Assembly (NCBI RefSeq): GCF_013280595.1
Contig: NZ_JAAATY010000021.1
Span: 62,001-126,000, forward strand
Reading direction: 5' to 3'
Length of the DNA: 64,000 nucleotides
DNA from: Kibdelosporangium persicum
Lineage (GTDB): Bacteria; Actinomycetota; Actinomycetes; Mycobacteriales; Pseudonocardiaceae
The notes under the pieces were generated by a model, which was not told the origin of the DNA, searched no databases, and was given only the letters and a program-made list of their open reading frames with translations. A program made the translations under genes and the position numbers. The first letter of the stretch is position 1. Each line of letters opens with the position of its first letter. Positions 33,873-42,461 of the stretch are shown here, in pieces.

Positions 33873-34411
33873 GACGCCTTCGCGAGCTGGTCGCTGACGC
33901 CTTGATACGTGACGCCCTTGGCTTGGAGGGCCTCCGAGGCCAGCGTCCTGCCGGTCAGCAACGCGAGCAGCAGGTGCTCCGCGCCGATCTCCCGCTGGTT
34001 GCGGTTCAGTGCTTCCTGTAGGCACTGCGCCAGGGTTCGTTTCGCCTCGGAGCTGAACGGGATGTGCCCTTTCAGGAAGCGCCGTTTGCGGACCGGCATG
34101 GCCAGCGCCTGTTCCCCGAGCGTCTGTTCGACGCCTCGGATCACGCTGTCGGCATCGACCCCGAACGAGCTCAGCGCGGCCAGGTCGGCCTCGGTCATCC
34201 CGCCCCGGCGCCTGGCCTTGGCGAACTCCTCGGCCAGGCCGTCGGCGGACAGCTCGTACCCGGCCAGCAGGTGGGCGATCATGTCGTCGCGCGTGCGCAG
34301 CAATGCGACGAGCAGATCCGGGCTGTCGATCTCGCCCGCCCCGGCGTCGCGGGCTACCTGCTGCGCGGTCACGACCACGTTCCGGGCCGCGCCGGAGAAC
34401 CGCTCGAACAT
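33869..34411 (-). CDS. Clp N-terminal domain protein without ATPase
   Basis: The 180-residue protein starts MFERFSGAARNVVVTAQQVARD and consists mainly of a double Clp-N repeat: DSPDLLVALLRTRDD in the first half and IGAEHLLLALLTG in the second. These modules bind substrates or adaptors in ClpA/ClpC, but no AAA domain follows, so it is a free-standing adaptor-like protein. ATG codons at 34414 and 34411 are adjacent, following GGGAGGGG; the second overlaps the HTH stop as TGATG. It is paired with a small HTH protein, a recurrent arrangement in actinomycetes with no settled role. Confidence 0.85.
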   Translation of the reverse strand: MFERFSGAARNVVVTAQQVARDAGAGEIDSPDLLVALLRTRDDMIAHLLAGYELSADGLAEEFAKARRRGGMTEADLAALSSFGVDADSVIRGVEQTLGEQALAMPVRKRRFLKGHIPFSSEAKRTLAQCLQEALNRNQREIGAEHLLLALLTGRTLASEALQAKGVTYQGVSDQLAKAS

Positions 34412-34620
34412 CATCCCCTCCCATGTTTCTTGTGCACCGCTTGCCGGCTGACGCCGAGCTCGTTCGCGATGTCCTGCCATGACCACCCGTTCGCCCGCGC
34501 GTTGCGGACCTGCACCGCTTCGAGCCACTCGAGCAGCTTGCGCAACGCCGCGACCGCACGCAGCCCCACCTTGGGGTCTTTGTCGCCGGCGGCGGTCGCC
34601 AGCTTGGTCGCCTCACTCAT
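34411..34620 (-). CDS. Small HTH DNA-binding protein
   Basis: This 69-residue protein starts MSEATKLATAAG and ends with a helix-turn-helix, WSWQDIANELGVSRQAVHKK, then HGRG. The ATG at 34620 is chosen because an upstream in-frame codon at 34668 would lie inside the operator/promoter region. The transcript appears to begin at the ATG (leaderless). It probably autoregulates the operon through the two palindromes immediately upstream. Confidence 0.8.
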   Translation of the reverse strand: MSEATKLATAAGDKDPKVGLRAVAALRKLLEWLEAVQVRNARANGWSWQDIANELGVSRQAVHKKHGRG

Positions 34621-34622
34621 GG

Positions 34623-34640
34623 TGTCAATGTAGGTTGACA
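34623..34640. promoter_or_regulatory. Operator palindrome 1, overlapping the -10
   Basis: TGTCAATGTAGGTTGACA has half-sites TGTCAA and TTGACA separated by six bases. It ends two bases before the HTH start codon and covers the proposed -10 element, so a bound protein would block transcription. Confidence 0.7.
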
Positions 34641-34655
34641 CGGCTGCGCTGTCAA
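34627..34655 (-). promoter_or_regulatory. Leaderless sigma-70-type promoter of the HTH/Clp-N operon
   Basis: Read leftward, a consensus -35 TTGACA (34655-34650) is followed by exactly 17 bp and then TACATT (34632-34627). The first base of the ATG at 34620 lies seven bases after the -10, so transcription is predicted to start at or next to the start codon. There is no ribosome-binding site, which fits a leaderless mRNA. Confidence 0.7.
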
Positions 34656-34667
34656 CCAAAGTTGACA
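34650..34667. promoter_or_regulatory. Operator palindrome 2, overlapping the -35
   Basis: TGTCAACCAAAGTTGACA shares the TGTCAA-N6-TTGACA form with palindrome 1 and lies 27 bp from it, start to start (about 2.5 helical turns). It includes the -35 of the leftward promoter. Confidence 0.7.
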
Positions 34668-34762
34668 CAGCAGGTCAGGACACAGTTGCCGAGTTCTGTT
34701 TGTGACCTAGGAACCACGGATATCGCGCGGTACGGGGTGTGAATGCCCAATAGGCTGACTTT

Positions 34763-35665
34763 GTGGGAAGTCTGCTATGGCTAGCGCTCGTCCTGGCGAT
34801 CGCCGGGGCAGTGCTGAACGGCCTGGGGGCGTTGTGGCAGAACACCGCCGTCCGTGGCAAACAGAGCGGCAAGCTGGTCAGCCTCGCCGCGTTGCTGCAC
34901 CTGCTCCGCAATCGCCGCTGGTTGATGGGCCAGCTGGCAGTGGTCATCGGCAGCGCGCTGCACTTCGGTGCGCTCGCGTTCGCCCCGGTCACCGTGATCC
35001 AGCCGATCGGTGTCCTGGGCATCGCCGTGACCACTGTCGCAAGCGCCCGGCGTGACCGATCCGGCCTGTCTGTCGGCACCTGGCTGTCACTGATGGCGAT
35101 CGTGCTCGGCGTCGGCGGCTTCACGTCGCTGGCCGCGTCGAACGCCCAGGTCACCCGGGTCTCCGACGAGACGGCCGTGCTGATCGCGATGATCGTCGGC
35201 CTGCTGCTGATGGTGCTCGGCCTGATCGGCAGCATCGGCCACGGCCTGGTCCGCTGCCTCGCGTTCGCCGCGGGCGGCGGCGTCGTGTTCGGGTTCGCCT
35301 CCGTGGTGATCCGGCTCGCCGCACTCAGCCTGGAGCACGGCAACCCCGCGGACTTCCCGACCGGATCGCTGATCGGCGCGATCCTCTCGATCCCGGTCGC
35401 GGTGTGGTTCATCCAGCAGGCCCACGCCAGCGGCCCGCCCGACCTCGTGGTCGCCGCGCTCACCCTGGCCGACCCGATCGTCGCGATCGGCATCGGCTAC
35501 GTGGTACTCGGCGAAGGCGCCAAGACTCCGACGATCGCGACCCTGGCCGAGATCGTGTGCTTCCTGATCGCCGCGGTCGGCATCCTGATGCTGCCCAAGA
35601 CCCGCAGGAAACCGGCCGCCGGAGCCAAGGCGAACCTGCGTACCGCGCAGTACTCGGAGAGCTGA
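34763..35665 (+). CDS. DMT-superfamily (EamA/NIPA-like) membrane transporter
   Basis: This 300-residue protein has about nine to ten predicted transmembrane helices and drug/metabolite-transporter-type repeats (LVLAIAGAVLNGLGALWQ in the first half; ALTLADPIVAIGIGYVVLGEG in the second). It ends in a basic tail, RRKPAAGAKANLR. The substrate cannot be assigned; related proteins move metabolites or Mg2+. GTG is the start with little leader before it. It diverges from the HTH/Clp-N operon across 142 bp. Confidence 0.82.
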   Translation: MGSLLWLALVLAIAGAVLNGLGALWQNTAVRGKQSGKLVSLAALLHLLRNRRWLMGQLAVVIGSALHFGALAFAPVTVIQPIGVLGIAVTTVASARRDRSGLSVGTWLSLMAIVLGVGGFTSLAASNAQVTRVSDETAVLIAMIVGLLLMVLGLIGSIGHGLVRCLAFAAGGGVVFGFASVVIRLAALSLEHGNPADFPTGSLIGAILSIPVAVWFIQQAHASGPPDLVVAALTLADPIVAIGIGYVVLGEGAKTPTIATLAEIVCFLIAAVGILMLPKTRRKPAAGAKANLRTAQYSES

Positions 35666-36301
35666 CCGCCTGCCGAGGCCCAGGGCAGGGCGGCGCGGGA
35701 CTCAGACCGAGGGCACGCTTGTCCAGGGCCCTCCTGAGCCCGAACCCGGCCCAGCTTCGTCAAGCGCCACCCACCATGCGGCCGCAAAGCCGACGCCACC
35801 CCATATAGGCGCCCCCAAATAAGGTCATACCCCCAGAAGACATCCCCCCGCCCATCCCGGGGGCCGGCCCCGCTTCCATTCTACTCGGGATAAGGCCTGG
35901 TCAAAGGGTTACCGGTCGGTTGTGGACAACCAGATTTGCGAACGGACCGTTGGTACGGGCGACAACCAGGACAGGTGCCAGGACCGCTTCCGGGGCCCTG
36001 GCGGAGGGCGAACCGCAGACGGCACCAGAACAGGACGCCAGGAGCAGGTGCTCCCAACCTCGCGGCGCGGAAGACCGACCGCAGGCAGCAACGAGGACGC
36101 CAGGAGCAGAGGGCTTTCGGAGCCGTGACGGAATGGTGGACCTCGGGCGGCAACCAGGACAGGACGCCAGGAAGGAGACTCCAGCCTCACGGCTCCGGAC
36201 GCTGCCTCGGGCGGTGGACTAGACCAATGAATGTCAACGGGTAATACCCGGCCCCCGGCGCCGATACCCGAGTGGACAGCACGCCGCGAGAAAGGCCGCC
36301 G
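35666..36301. other. Gene-free stretch before the polysaccharide locus
   Basis: No convincing gene occurs in these 636 bp. The region has a short GGGGCCGGCCCC palindrome (35860-35871) and a set of degenerate direct repeats at 35961-36175 (listed separately). It leads into the first gene of the exopolysaccharide locus and should contain its promoter. Confidence 0.5.
35961..36175. repeat. Four degenerate direct repeats with 60-67 bp period
   Basis: A unit resembling CAACCAGGACAGGACGCCAGGA recurs four times. The GCCAGGA core is at 35977, 36037, 36099 and 36166, with spacings of 60, 62 and 67 bp. The fourth copy is the most complete, and the copies share a following AG-rich stretch. The intervals do not code for anything recognisable. 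Confidence 0.65.
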
Positions 36302-36979
36302 ATGCCAGCAAAGGTCATCAACCTCACCGTGCACGGCATCGGGAAACCACCACGGGACCTGGAACCCGGCGAAGACGGCACCTGGGTCACCGTCGACCAG
36401 TTCGAACAGGTCATGGACGCCGTTGCCGGCAGACCGGACGTGCGCATCACGTTCGACGACGGCAACTCCTCGGACATCGAGATCGCCTTGCCCCGCTTGC
36501 TGGAACGCGGCCTGACCGCCGAGTTCTTCGTGCTCGCCGGGCTGCTCGGCGAGCCGGGCAGGCTCGACCGGGCGGATGTCCGGGAGCTTCGGCATGCCGG
36601 AATGGAGATCGGATCGCACGGGTGGTCGCACCGGGACTGGCGGCGGGTCGACTTTTCCCAAGCGGTCGAGGAAATGGTGACCGCGCCACGGGTTCTCGCC
36701 GAAGTGACCGGGCAGCCGGTGACCCGGATGGCCGTGCCGTTCGGGTCCTACGACCGGCTTGTGTTGAGCCGGTTGCGGTACGCGGGCGCGAGTGTGGTCT
36801 ACACGAGTGACGGCGGCGCGGCGGAACCTGAATCGTGGTTGCAGGCCAGGACCAGCCTGCGGCACGACATAGATCCATCGTGGACAGCTGACGTGCTCGC
36901 CGGTCAGCCGGGCTTGCGCCGGGAAGCCCGCAGGTTCGCGGCAGGGCTGGTGAAACGGACCCGTGGCCCGGCGCGATGA
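36302..36979 (+). CDS. Polysaccharide deacetylase-family protein (NodB fold)
   Basis: The 225-residue protein carries the NodB motifs: TFDDGNSSD near residue 50 (catalytic base and metal-binding Asp), a metal-binding HxxxH-type pair in GSHGWSHRDW, and RMAVPFGSYDR. It should remove N- or O-acetyl groups from a glycan or a lipid-linked precursor. No signal peptide is evident, so it may act in the cytosol. The ATG at 36302 follows GAGAAAGG. It is the first of three rightward genes with tight spacing (7-bp gap, then ATGA overlap). Confidence 0.88.
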   Translation: MPAKVINLTVHGIGKPPRDLEPGEDGTWVTVDQFEQVMDAVAGRPDVRITFDDGNSSDIEIALPRLLERGLTAEFFVLAGLLGEPGRLDRADVRELRHAGMEIGSHGWSHRDWRRVDFSQAVEEMVTAPRVLAEVTGQPVTRMAVPFGSYDRLVLSRLRYAGASVVYTSDGGAAEPESWLQARTSLRHDIDPSWTADVLAGQPGLRREARRFAAGLVKRTRGPAR

Positions 36980-36986
36980 GGTTGGC

Positions 36987-37889
36987 GTGAGAGTCGCCGT
37001 CGTCACCGTGACGTACAACAGCGCGGACGCTCTCGGTTCGTGTCTCGCTTCGTTGCCCGACGGGCTCGACGGCGTCGACCTGACCGAGATCGTGGTCGCT
37101 GACAACGCTTCTCGTGACTCGACGTGTGAAATCGCCAAGAGCTTCACCGGGTTGCCGGTTCGGGTCGTGAATCTTGGCCGCAACGCCGGGTACGCGGCCG
37201 GGATCAACGCCGCGATCGCTTCGCTGCGGCCGTATGACGCCGTTCTTGTGATCAACCCGGACGTCCGGGTCCGCCCAGGCGCGGTCGCCAAGCTGGCAGC
37301 CGCTTTCCAGCGCCCAGGTGTCGGCATCGCGGCGCCGAAGCTGGAGAACCCGGACGGCACCCTGCAACCGTCGTTGCGGCGCCCGCCAACGGTTCTGCGG
37401 GCCTGGGCGGAGGCGTTGATCGGCGGAAACCGGGCCGGACGCTGGGGAACGCTCGGCGAACTGATCACCGACCCGAAAAGGTACGACCTCGCGGGGCCTG
37501 CCGCATGGGCGACCGGCGGCGTGCTGATGCTTTCGGCTGAGGCCGTGCGCAGTGCCGGCCGGTGGGACGAGTCCTTCCTGTTGTACGGCGAGGAAACCGA
37601 CTTCGCGCTGCGAGCCGGGCGGTTGGGGTACATGACCTGGTACACGCCGGACGCCGTGTTCGAGCACGACGGCGGCGACTCGGGGACCAATCCGATGCTG
37701 TGGGCGCTGCTCACGGTCAACCGCACGCGCGTGGTCCGGCGGCACTACGGTTTCCTGGCCTGGGCCGGGTACTTCGCGGCCGTGGTCGTCGGCGAGGGAA
37801 TCCGGGCGTTGGCCGGACGACCGACAGCGAAAGCGGCGTTGGAGTCGTTGCTGAAGCCGAGGCGACGCCTGCGGGTGTTGCCGCAATGA
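36987..37889 (+). CDS. Family 2 glycosyltransferase (rhamnosyltransferase-like)
   Basis: This GT-A enzyme of about 300 residues has VAVVTVTYNSADALGSCLASL at its N terminus, IVVADNASRDST, GRNAGYAAGINAAI, and the donor-site motif VLVINPDVRV in place of DxD. The acceptor-side motif DESFLLYGEETDF is typical of WbbL/rhamnosyltransferase-like members. The GTG at 36987 has GAGG upstream; an earlier GTG at 36963 overlaps the deacetylase. The sugar donor is uncertain. A short C-terminal hydrophobic segment (AGYFAAVVVGEGIRAL) may touch the membrane. Confidence 0.87.
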   Translation: MRVAVVTVTYNSADALGSCLASLPDGLDGVDLTEIVVADNASRDSTCEIAKSFTGLPVRVVNLGRNAGYAAGINAAIASLRPYDAVLVINPDVRVRPGAVAKLAAAFQRPGVGIAAPKLENPDGTLQPSLRRPPTVLRAWAEALIGGNRAGRWGTLGELITDPKRYDLAGPAAWATGGVLMLSAEAVRSAGRWDESFLLYGEETDFALRAGRLGYMTWYTPDAVFEHDGGDSGTNPMLWALLTVNRTRVVRRHYGFLAWAGYFAAVVVGEGIRALAGRPTAKAALESLLKPRRRLRVLPQ

Positions 37890-38884
37890 GACTCGTGCCG
37901 TTCGGATCGTTGACAGAGGATGACTTCACGGCCTGGCGGGCGATCCGGGACGGTGATTCCCGCTGGGACAGCCCGTACTTCACGCCGGAGTACATCGCGG
38001 CGGTCCACGCTGGACAGCCGGTTGACGTGCTGCTCGGCGACGGTTTCGTCTGGCCGCTGCACAAGACCGGGAGTTCGGCCCGGCCGGCCGGGTCGCCCGG
38101 CGCCGACTTCCAAGGGCCGCTGCTCGAACCCGGTGTCCGGTTCTCGCCGCGGAGAATCCTGACGGACGTTGGTATCCGGTGCCTCAGCTTCGACCATTTG
38201 CTGGACGGCTACCGGGATCTCGATCCGTACGTCGAAGAACGGCGCACCTCACCCGTCATGGACGTGTCCGGCGGTCTGGACGGATACACCAAGCGGGTGA
38301 CCAAAAGCGGACGGGACAAGATGTCCGAGGCCCGGAGGCTGACCAGCAAGGTGTCCCGCGAGCTCGGCCCGGTGGAGTTCACCGTCGAGGCGACCGAAGG
38401 ACTCGGCCGCGTCATCGCGATGAAGCGCGAGCAGTACGCGTCCACCGGAGCCAAGGACCACTTCGCCGATCAGGCGAACCAAGACCTGCTCTACCGGCTG
38501 CACGCCGGTAATCTCGGCGTATTGTCCACTGTGTACGCCGGACCGCACCTGCTGGCCGCGCACTTCGGGATTCGATCCGGCGAAGTGCTGCACTGGTGGT
38601 TCCCGGTGTACGACCGGAAGTTCGGCACGTACTCGCCCGGCTGGATCCTGTTGCGGGAAATGGTCATGGCCGCGCCGCGACTCGGGATCAACCGGATCGA
38701 TCTCGGCCGCGGCGAGGACGAGTACAAGCGCCGGGCGATGACCGGATCGTCCACTGTGTGCATTGGCGCGGTCGCCTCAGGACCGCGGACGACGGTCCGC
38801 CGGATCAGTCGAGCCGCTGTCACCGCGGCGAAGGCGTCGCCCCTCGCTCCTCAGCTCAAGGCGATCGCCCGCAGGTTCCGTTAA
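37886..38884 (+). CDS. FemAB/GNAT-type acyltransferase
   Basis: The 332-residue protein resembles the BioF2-like GNAT (FemAB-related) family used in exopolysaccharide and cell-wall systems (CelD/PelX-like). Support comes from the VTKSGRDKMSEARRL region, HFADQANQDLLYRLHAGNLG, LAAHFGIRSGEVLHWWFPVYD, and the RIDLGRGEDEYKRRAM motif. It probably transfers an acyl or aminoacyl group to the polymer or its lipid carrier. The ATG overlaps the previous stop (ATGA). Its stop TAA shares TTAA with the convergent UDP-glucose dehydrogenase gene. Confidence 0.82.
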   Translation: MRLVPFGSLTEDDFTAWRAIRDGDSRWDSPYFTPEYIAAVHAGQPVDVLLGDGFVWPLHKTGSSARPAGSPGADFQGPLLEPGVRFSPRRILTDVGIRCLSFDHLLDGYRDLDPYVEERRTSPVMDVSGGLDGYTKRVTKSGRDKMSEARRLTSKVSRELGPVEFTVEATEGLGRVIAMKREQYASTGAKDHFADQANQDLLYRLHAGNLGVLSTVYAGPHLLAAHFGIRSGEVLHWWFPVYDRKFGTYSPGWILLREMVMAAPRLGINRIDLGRGEDEYKRRAMTGSSTVCIGAVASGPRTTVRRISRAAVTAAKASPLAPQLKAIARRFR

Positions 38885-40194
38885 CGACCGAGCCCGGTCC
38901 AGGTGAAACCCGCGCGCCGCAAGGTGTCCTTGTCCAACAGGTTACGGGTGTCGACCACGACCGGGTTGCGGACCACCGAGGCCAGCTTCGGCCAGTCGAG
39001 AGTACGGAACTCCGGCCACTCGGTCAGGATCACCAGCGCATCGGCTTCCTTGCCGACCAGGTACGGGTCGTCCACCACAGTGACCGAGCCGATCTCCGGA
39101 CGGAAATTGTCCGAACGCACGGCCGGGTCATACGCCACCAGCTCAGCGCCGGCCTGACGCAACAACGCCGCGACGGCGAGCGCAGGCGAGTCCCGCAGGT
39201 CGTCGGTGTTGGCCTTGAACGTCAGTCCGTAGAGGCCCAGACGCATGTGCGACAGTGAACCGCCGCGCTTGCCGGTGACCGCGAGCCGGATCTTCTCCAC
39301 GATCCGCTGGCGCTGCCGTTCGTTGGTGTCGATCGTGGCCCTGAGCAGGCGGAACTCGAAGTCGGCGGCGTCGGCGACCTGGAGCATCGCCGACGTGTCC
39401 TTCGGCAGGCAGGAACCGCCCCAGCCGGGCCCGGGCGACAGGAAGGCCTGGCCGATCCTGCGGTCGTAGCCCATGCCTTCGGTGACGTCCGCGATGTTCG
39501 CGCCGAGGCGTTCACAGAGTTCGGCCATGGCGTTCACATAGGACAGTTTCATCGCCAGGAAGCAGTTCGCCGCGTATTTCACCAACTCGGCGCTGGCCGC
39601 GTCGGTCAGCACCGTCGGTGCGCCCAACCGGGCGAACAGCGCGGAGACACGCTCGGCGGCGTCCTGTTCGTCACCGCCGACCACGATCCGGTCGGGGTTG
39701 AGGAAGTCGTCGACCGCGGAGCCTTCGCGGAGGAACTCGGGGTTGCTGACCACCGACACGTCCGCGCGGTTGAGCAGTTCCTTGGTGCGCTGGGCGGTGC
39801 CGACCGGAACGGTCGACTTGTTGACGATCACCGTTCCGGACCTGAGCAGCCCGCGGACCTCGTCGATGACCGATTCGACCGTGCTGAGGTCGGCCACCCC
39901 GCCGACGCCCATCGGGGTCGGCACACAGAGGTACACGATCTCGGCGCCCTCTTCGTGCCCGGTGATCGCGGCCTGAGCTCCGACGACAAACGACAGCCTG
40001 CCCGCCGCGAGGCCTTCGGCCACCAGCTCGGCCAGGCCGGGTTCGAGGATGTCCACCTCGGCCCGCCTGAGTCGTTCGACCTTCTCAGGATCCACGTCGC
40101 CGCACACCACCCGGTGACCGAGCGACGCGAGGCACGCGCCGGTGGTCAGGCCGACGTAACCGGTCCCGACCACCGAGATGCGTCTGGCGAACAT
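38881..40194 (-). CDS. UDP-glucose 6-dehydrogenase
   Basis: This enzyme oxidises UDP-glucose to UDP-glucuronate with two NAD, supplying an acidic sugar for polysaccharide. The 437-residue protein has the NAD motif VVGTGYVGL near residue 8, the middle domain with AELVKYAANCFLAMKLSYVN, and the catalytic cysteine in GPGWGGSCLPKD near 265. The C-terminal UDP-binding domain has FKANTDDLRDSPALAV. The ATG at 40194 precedes MFARRISVVG. It is the last of a leftward group that includes the adjacent glycosyltransferase (10-bp gap). Confidence 0.94.
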   Translation of the reverse strand: MFARRISVVGTGYVGLTTGACLASLGHRVVCGDVDPEKVERLRRAEVDILEPGLAELVAEGLAAGRLSFVVGAQAAITGHEEGAEIVYLCVPTPMGVGGVADLSTVESVIDEVRGLLRSGTVIVNKSTVPVGTAQRTKELLNRADVSVVSNPEFLREGSAVDDFLNPDRIVVGGDEQDAAERVSALFARLGAPTVLTDAASAELVKYAANCFLAMKLSYVNAMAELCERLGANIADVTEGMGYDRRIGQAFLSPGPGWGGSCLPKDTSAMLQVADAADFEFRLLRATIDTNERQRQRIVEKIRLAVTGKRGGSLSHMRLGLYGLTFKANTDDLRDSPALAVAALLRQAGAELVAYDPAVRSDNFRPEIGSVTVVDDPYLVGKEADALVILTEWPEFRTLDWPKLASVVRNPVVVDTRNLLDKDTLRRAGFTWTGLGR

Positions 40195-40204
40195 GTGCTG
40201 CCTT

Positions 40205-41446
40205 TCAGACAACGGCCGGCCGTGACGGCGGCACGGAGTAGCTCGGTCCAAGACCGAACAGCGATTCGTAGACCCCGACGTAGGCTTCGGCCTGCGGGCG
40301 CCAGTCGAGCACCTCTTGGGCGCGGCCGCGGCCCGCGGTGCCCAGTTCCTTGCGCCGGGTGGGGTCGTCCAGCAGGTCGATGACGGCCTTGGCGAACCCG
40401 TCGGTGTCGCCCGGCTCCAGGTACACGGCGCACTCACCCGCGGACACGACCGTCTCAGTAAGACGGTAGGCGACCACGGGCAGTGCGTAGGCCATGTACT
40501 CCATCGTCTTGTTCATTGTGGACACGTCGTTCAACGGGCTGAGCGGGTCCGCCGACAGCCCGAGTGACGCGGTGGACAGGTAGTCGGCGATCTCCCGGGG
40601 GCCGACCCGTCCGGTGAACGTCACGTGGTCGTCCAGCCCCAGTTCGGTGCACTGCTTCTTCAGGTCCTCCAGGCAGTCCCCGAAACCGAGCAGAGCGAAC
40701 TGCACGTCCTCGCGGCCGTGCTCGTGGACGATCTTGCGGGCGATCTCGAGCACGCCGTCGACGCCGTCCTGCGGCCCCATGATTCCCAGCCACGCCACCA
40801 GGTGCTCACGGCCGTTGCGCAGTTCCGGCTTCGGCTCGCCCGGTCTCATCACCGACGTGTCCGGCCCGGAGCGCACCACGGCGGTGTGCTCGGGTGGTAC
40901 ACCACCACGGTCCCAGGCAATCCGTTGGTAGGACTGGTTGGTCGAGATCACCCGGTCGGCCGTGTGGAAAGTCCTGCGTTCCAACCAGTACAGCCCGGCG
41001 AGTTGGACACGAGCGGCGAGGCCTTCCGGCTCACCGAACCGGGAACGGAACACCTCGGGATTGAGGTCGTGGTGGTCGAAGACGAACTTCACACCGCGGC
41101 CACGCCATAATCGCGCCAGCGCCCAGTACGTGTCCGGTGGATTACAGGCCTGTATCACGTGGAACGGTTCGCGGCGCCAGACTTTCAGCGTCAGCCTGGC
41201 GGTGCGCAGCCAGCAGTAGACGAACTCCAGCAGGTAACCCAGTGCGCCCTTCGCCTGTGGCGGCGGAATGTACTTGTAGATGTGCACGCCGGAAAGCTCC
41301 TGGTACGCGGAGTCGTCCGGCCCTTTTGGACAGATCACCGACACCGTGAAGCCGGCCGCGGTGAGCGCCTGGCACTCCAGCCACACCCTGCGGTCCAAGG
41401 GAACCGGCAGGTTCTGGACGATGATCAGCACATGCCCACGAGTCAC
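40205..41446 (-). CDS. Family 4 glycosyltransferase
   Basis: This GT-B enzyme of 413 residues starts VTRGHVLIIVQNLPVPLDRRVWLECQ, and its features fit actinomycete exopolysaccharide glycosyltransferases. It has FHVIQACNPPDTYWALA, FDHHDLNPE, AWLGIMGPQDGVDGVL, and the nucleotide-sugar region PLNDVSTMNKTMEYMAYALPVV. The GTG at 41446 has AGAGGG at good spacing; an ATG at 41479 is possible. The donor is unknown. A 168-bp gap with a GTTTGGCCAAAC palindrome (41515-41526) separates it from the upstream GT2 gene, so it may have its own promoter. Confidence 0.87.
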   Translation of the reverse strand: MTRGHVLIIVQNLPVPLDRRVWLECQALTAAGFTVSVICPKGPDDSAYQELSGVHIYKYIPPPQAKGALGYLLEFVYCWLRTARLTLKVWRREPFHVIQACNPPDTYWALARLWRGRGVKFVFDHHDLNPEVFRSRFGEPEGLAARVQLAGLYWLERRTFHTADRVISTNQSYQRIAWDRGGVPPEHTAVVRSGPDTSVMRPGEPKPELRNGREHLVAWLGIMGPQDGVDGVLEIARKIVHEHGREDVQFALLGFGDCLEDLKKQCTELGLDDHVTFTGRVGPREIADYLSTASLGLSADPLSPLNDVSTMNKTMEYMAYALPVVAYRLTETVVSAGECAVYLEPGDTDGFAKAVIDLLDDPTRRKELGTAGRGRAQEVLDWRPQAEAYVGVYESLFGLGPSYSVPPSRPAVV

Positions 41447-41514
41447 CTTGGCGCCCTCTTTCTCATCTCCGGCCGACATTCCCCATGTCGTTGCCAAGAG
41501 GGCAGGGGTTACCG

Positions 41515-41526
41515 GTTTGGCCAAAC
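41515..41526. promoter_or_regulatory. Palindrome GTTTGGCCAAAC upstream of the glycosyltransferase
   Basis: This perfect 12-bp palindrome lies 69 bp before the GTG at 41446. GGGTTAC and GTAACCC flank it at a distance, forming a wider imperfect inverted arrangement. It may be an operator; nothing more can be said. Confidence 0.35.
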
Positions 41527-41615
41527 AACACCAAATGCGTCCGTTGGGGCAAGTAACCCGATCACCGAGGCGGTCGTGGGACCGTGAATAACCATTGCGG
41601 TATAGGCAGAATGGC

Positions 41616-42461
41616 CTAACGTGAACTGCGATCGGCCGACCACGCCGCGTCCGTGCCACGCACCCGCCGCCAGCGCGCGACGATCTTGTCCGCCAGCAGG
41701 ACTCCCAGGAAACACAACGCGTCGAGCACACTCACCCGCCGTTGCCGAACCAGTGTCACCAACTGGCCCGCACCCAGCGACGGCTCATCGGCCTTACGCC
41801 CCAGGCGGTCCAGTTCCCGGTTGGCCAGCCGGACACGGGCTCGCCTGCGAATCACCGCACCGACCGTACGCGCCGGTCGCACCACAGAGCGTGCGCCTTC
41901 GACGGACTGCCGCTCGCTCGCGGAGAACGTGCGATGCACCCAGCCGTCGTCCGACATCACCGTCGGCAGCGGGAAAACCCGGCCGTGCCCCTCTTTGCTG
42001 AGCATGTACGCCCCGGCACCGGCCAGGCCACGGCGACCGGTGAGCAGCTGGTCGAACACGCGATGGAACCGCGACGCGACAGCGGAGACACCGGTCAGGT
42101 CGTATTCGGGGACCGGCGAGCACGCCAGCGCGCCGCGTTCGATGGCGTTGAGCATGCGGCGTAAGGAAGCCATGTCGAGGTCGACGTCGGCGTCCAGGTA
42201 CAGCCGGGGGAAGGTCCGGCATTCCGCGTCGCCGAGGCCGAGCGCGTGCGCCTTGCCCGCGACCGGGGTCTCCACCACGCGTGCTCGTTCCGCTCTGGCG
42301 ATCTGCGCGGTCCGGTCGCCGCACGCGTTGGCCACCACGATGATGTCCAACTCGCCCAGTTTGGCCCCACTGGTCAGCGACCGCAGACACCGCGCGATCA
42401 CTGCCTCCTCGTCGTGTGCCGCGATGACGACACTGACCACAGGTTCGCCCACAGCCTCCAC
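41616..42461 (-). CDS. Family 2 glycosyltransferase
   Basis: This 281-residue GT-A protein has VSVVIAAHDEEAVIARCLRSL near the start, DIIVVANACGDRTAQIA, the metal/donor motif LYLDADVDLD, and AGAGAYMLSKEGHGRVF. A C-terminal hydrophobic stretch (VSVLDALCFLGVLLADKIVA) may anchor it at the membrane. The GTG at 42461 overlaps the previous gene's TAG by one base (TAGTG). The donor sugar is unknown. Confidence 0.86.
   Translation of the reverse strand: MEAVGEPVVSVVIAAHDEEAVIARCLRSLTSGAKLGELDIIVVANACGDRTAQIARAERARVVETPVAGKAHALGLGDAECRTFPRLYLDADVDLDMASLRRMLNAIERGALACSPVPEYDLTGVSAVASRFHRVFDQLLTGRRGLAGAGAYMLSKEGHGRVFPLPTVMSDDGWVHRTFSASERQSVEGARSVVRPARTVGAVIRRRARVRLANRELDRLGRKADEPSLGAGQLVTLVRQRRVSVLDALCFLGVLLADKIVARWRRVRGTDAAWSADRSSR

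Noticed and set aside
34650-34667. Reading TTGACA at 34635-34640 as the -35 of the rightward DMT transporter gene
   Set aside because: The hexamer 17 bp downstream is AAAGTT, a poor -10, and the gene starts more than 100 bp away, so this motif is better explained as half of an operator.
35909-37726. A 605-residue minus-strand frame spanning the repeats and the first polysaccharide genes
   Set aside because: It is antisense to the deacetylase and GT2 genes, and its repeated SWRPVL units only reflect the DNA repeats at 35961-36175.
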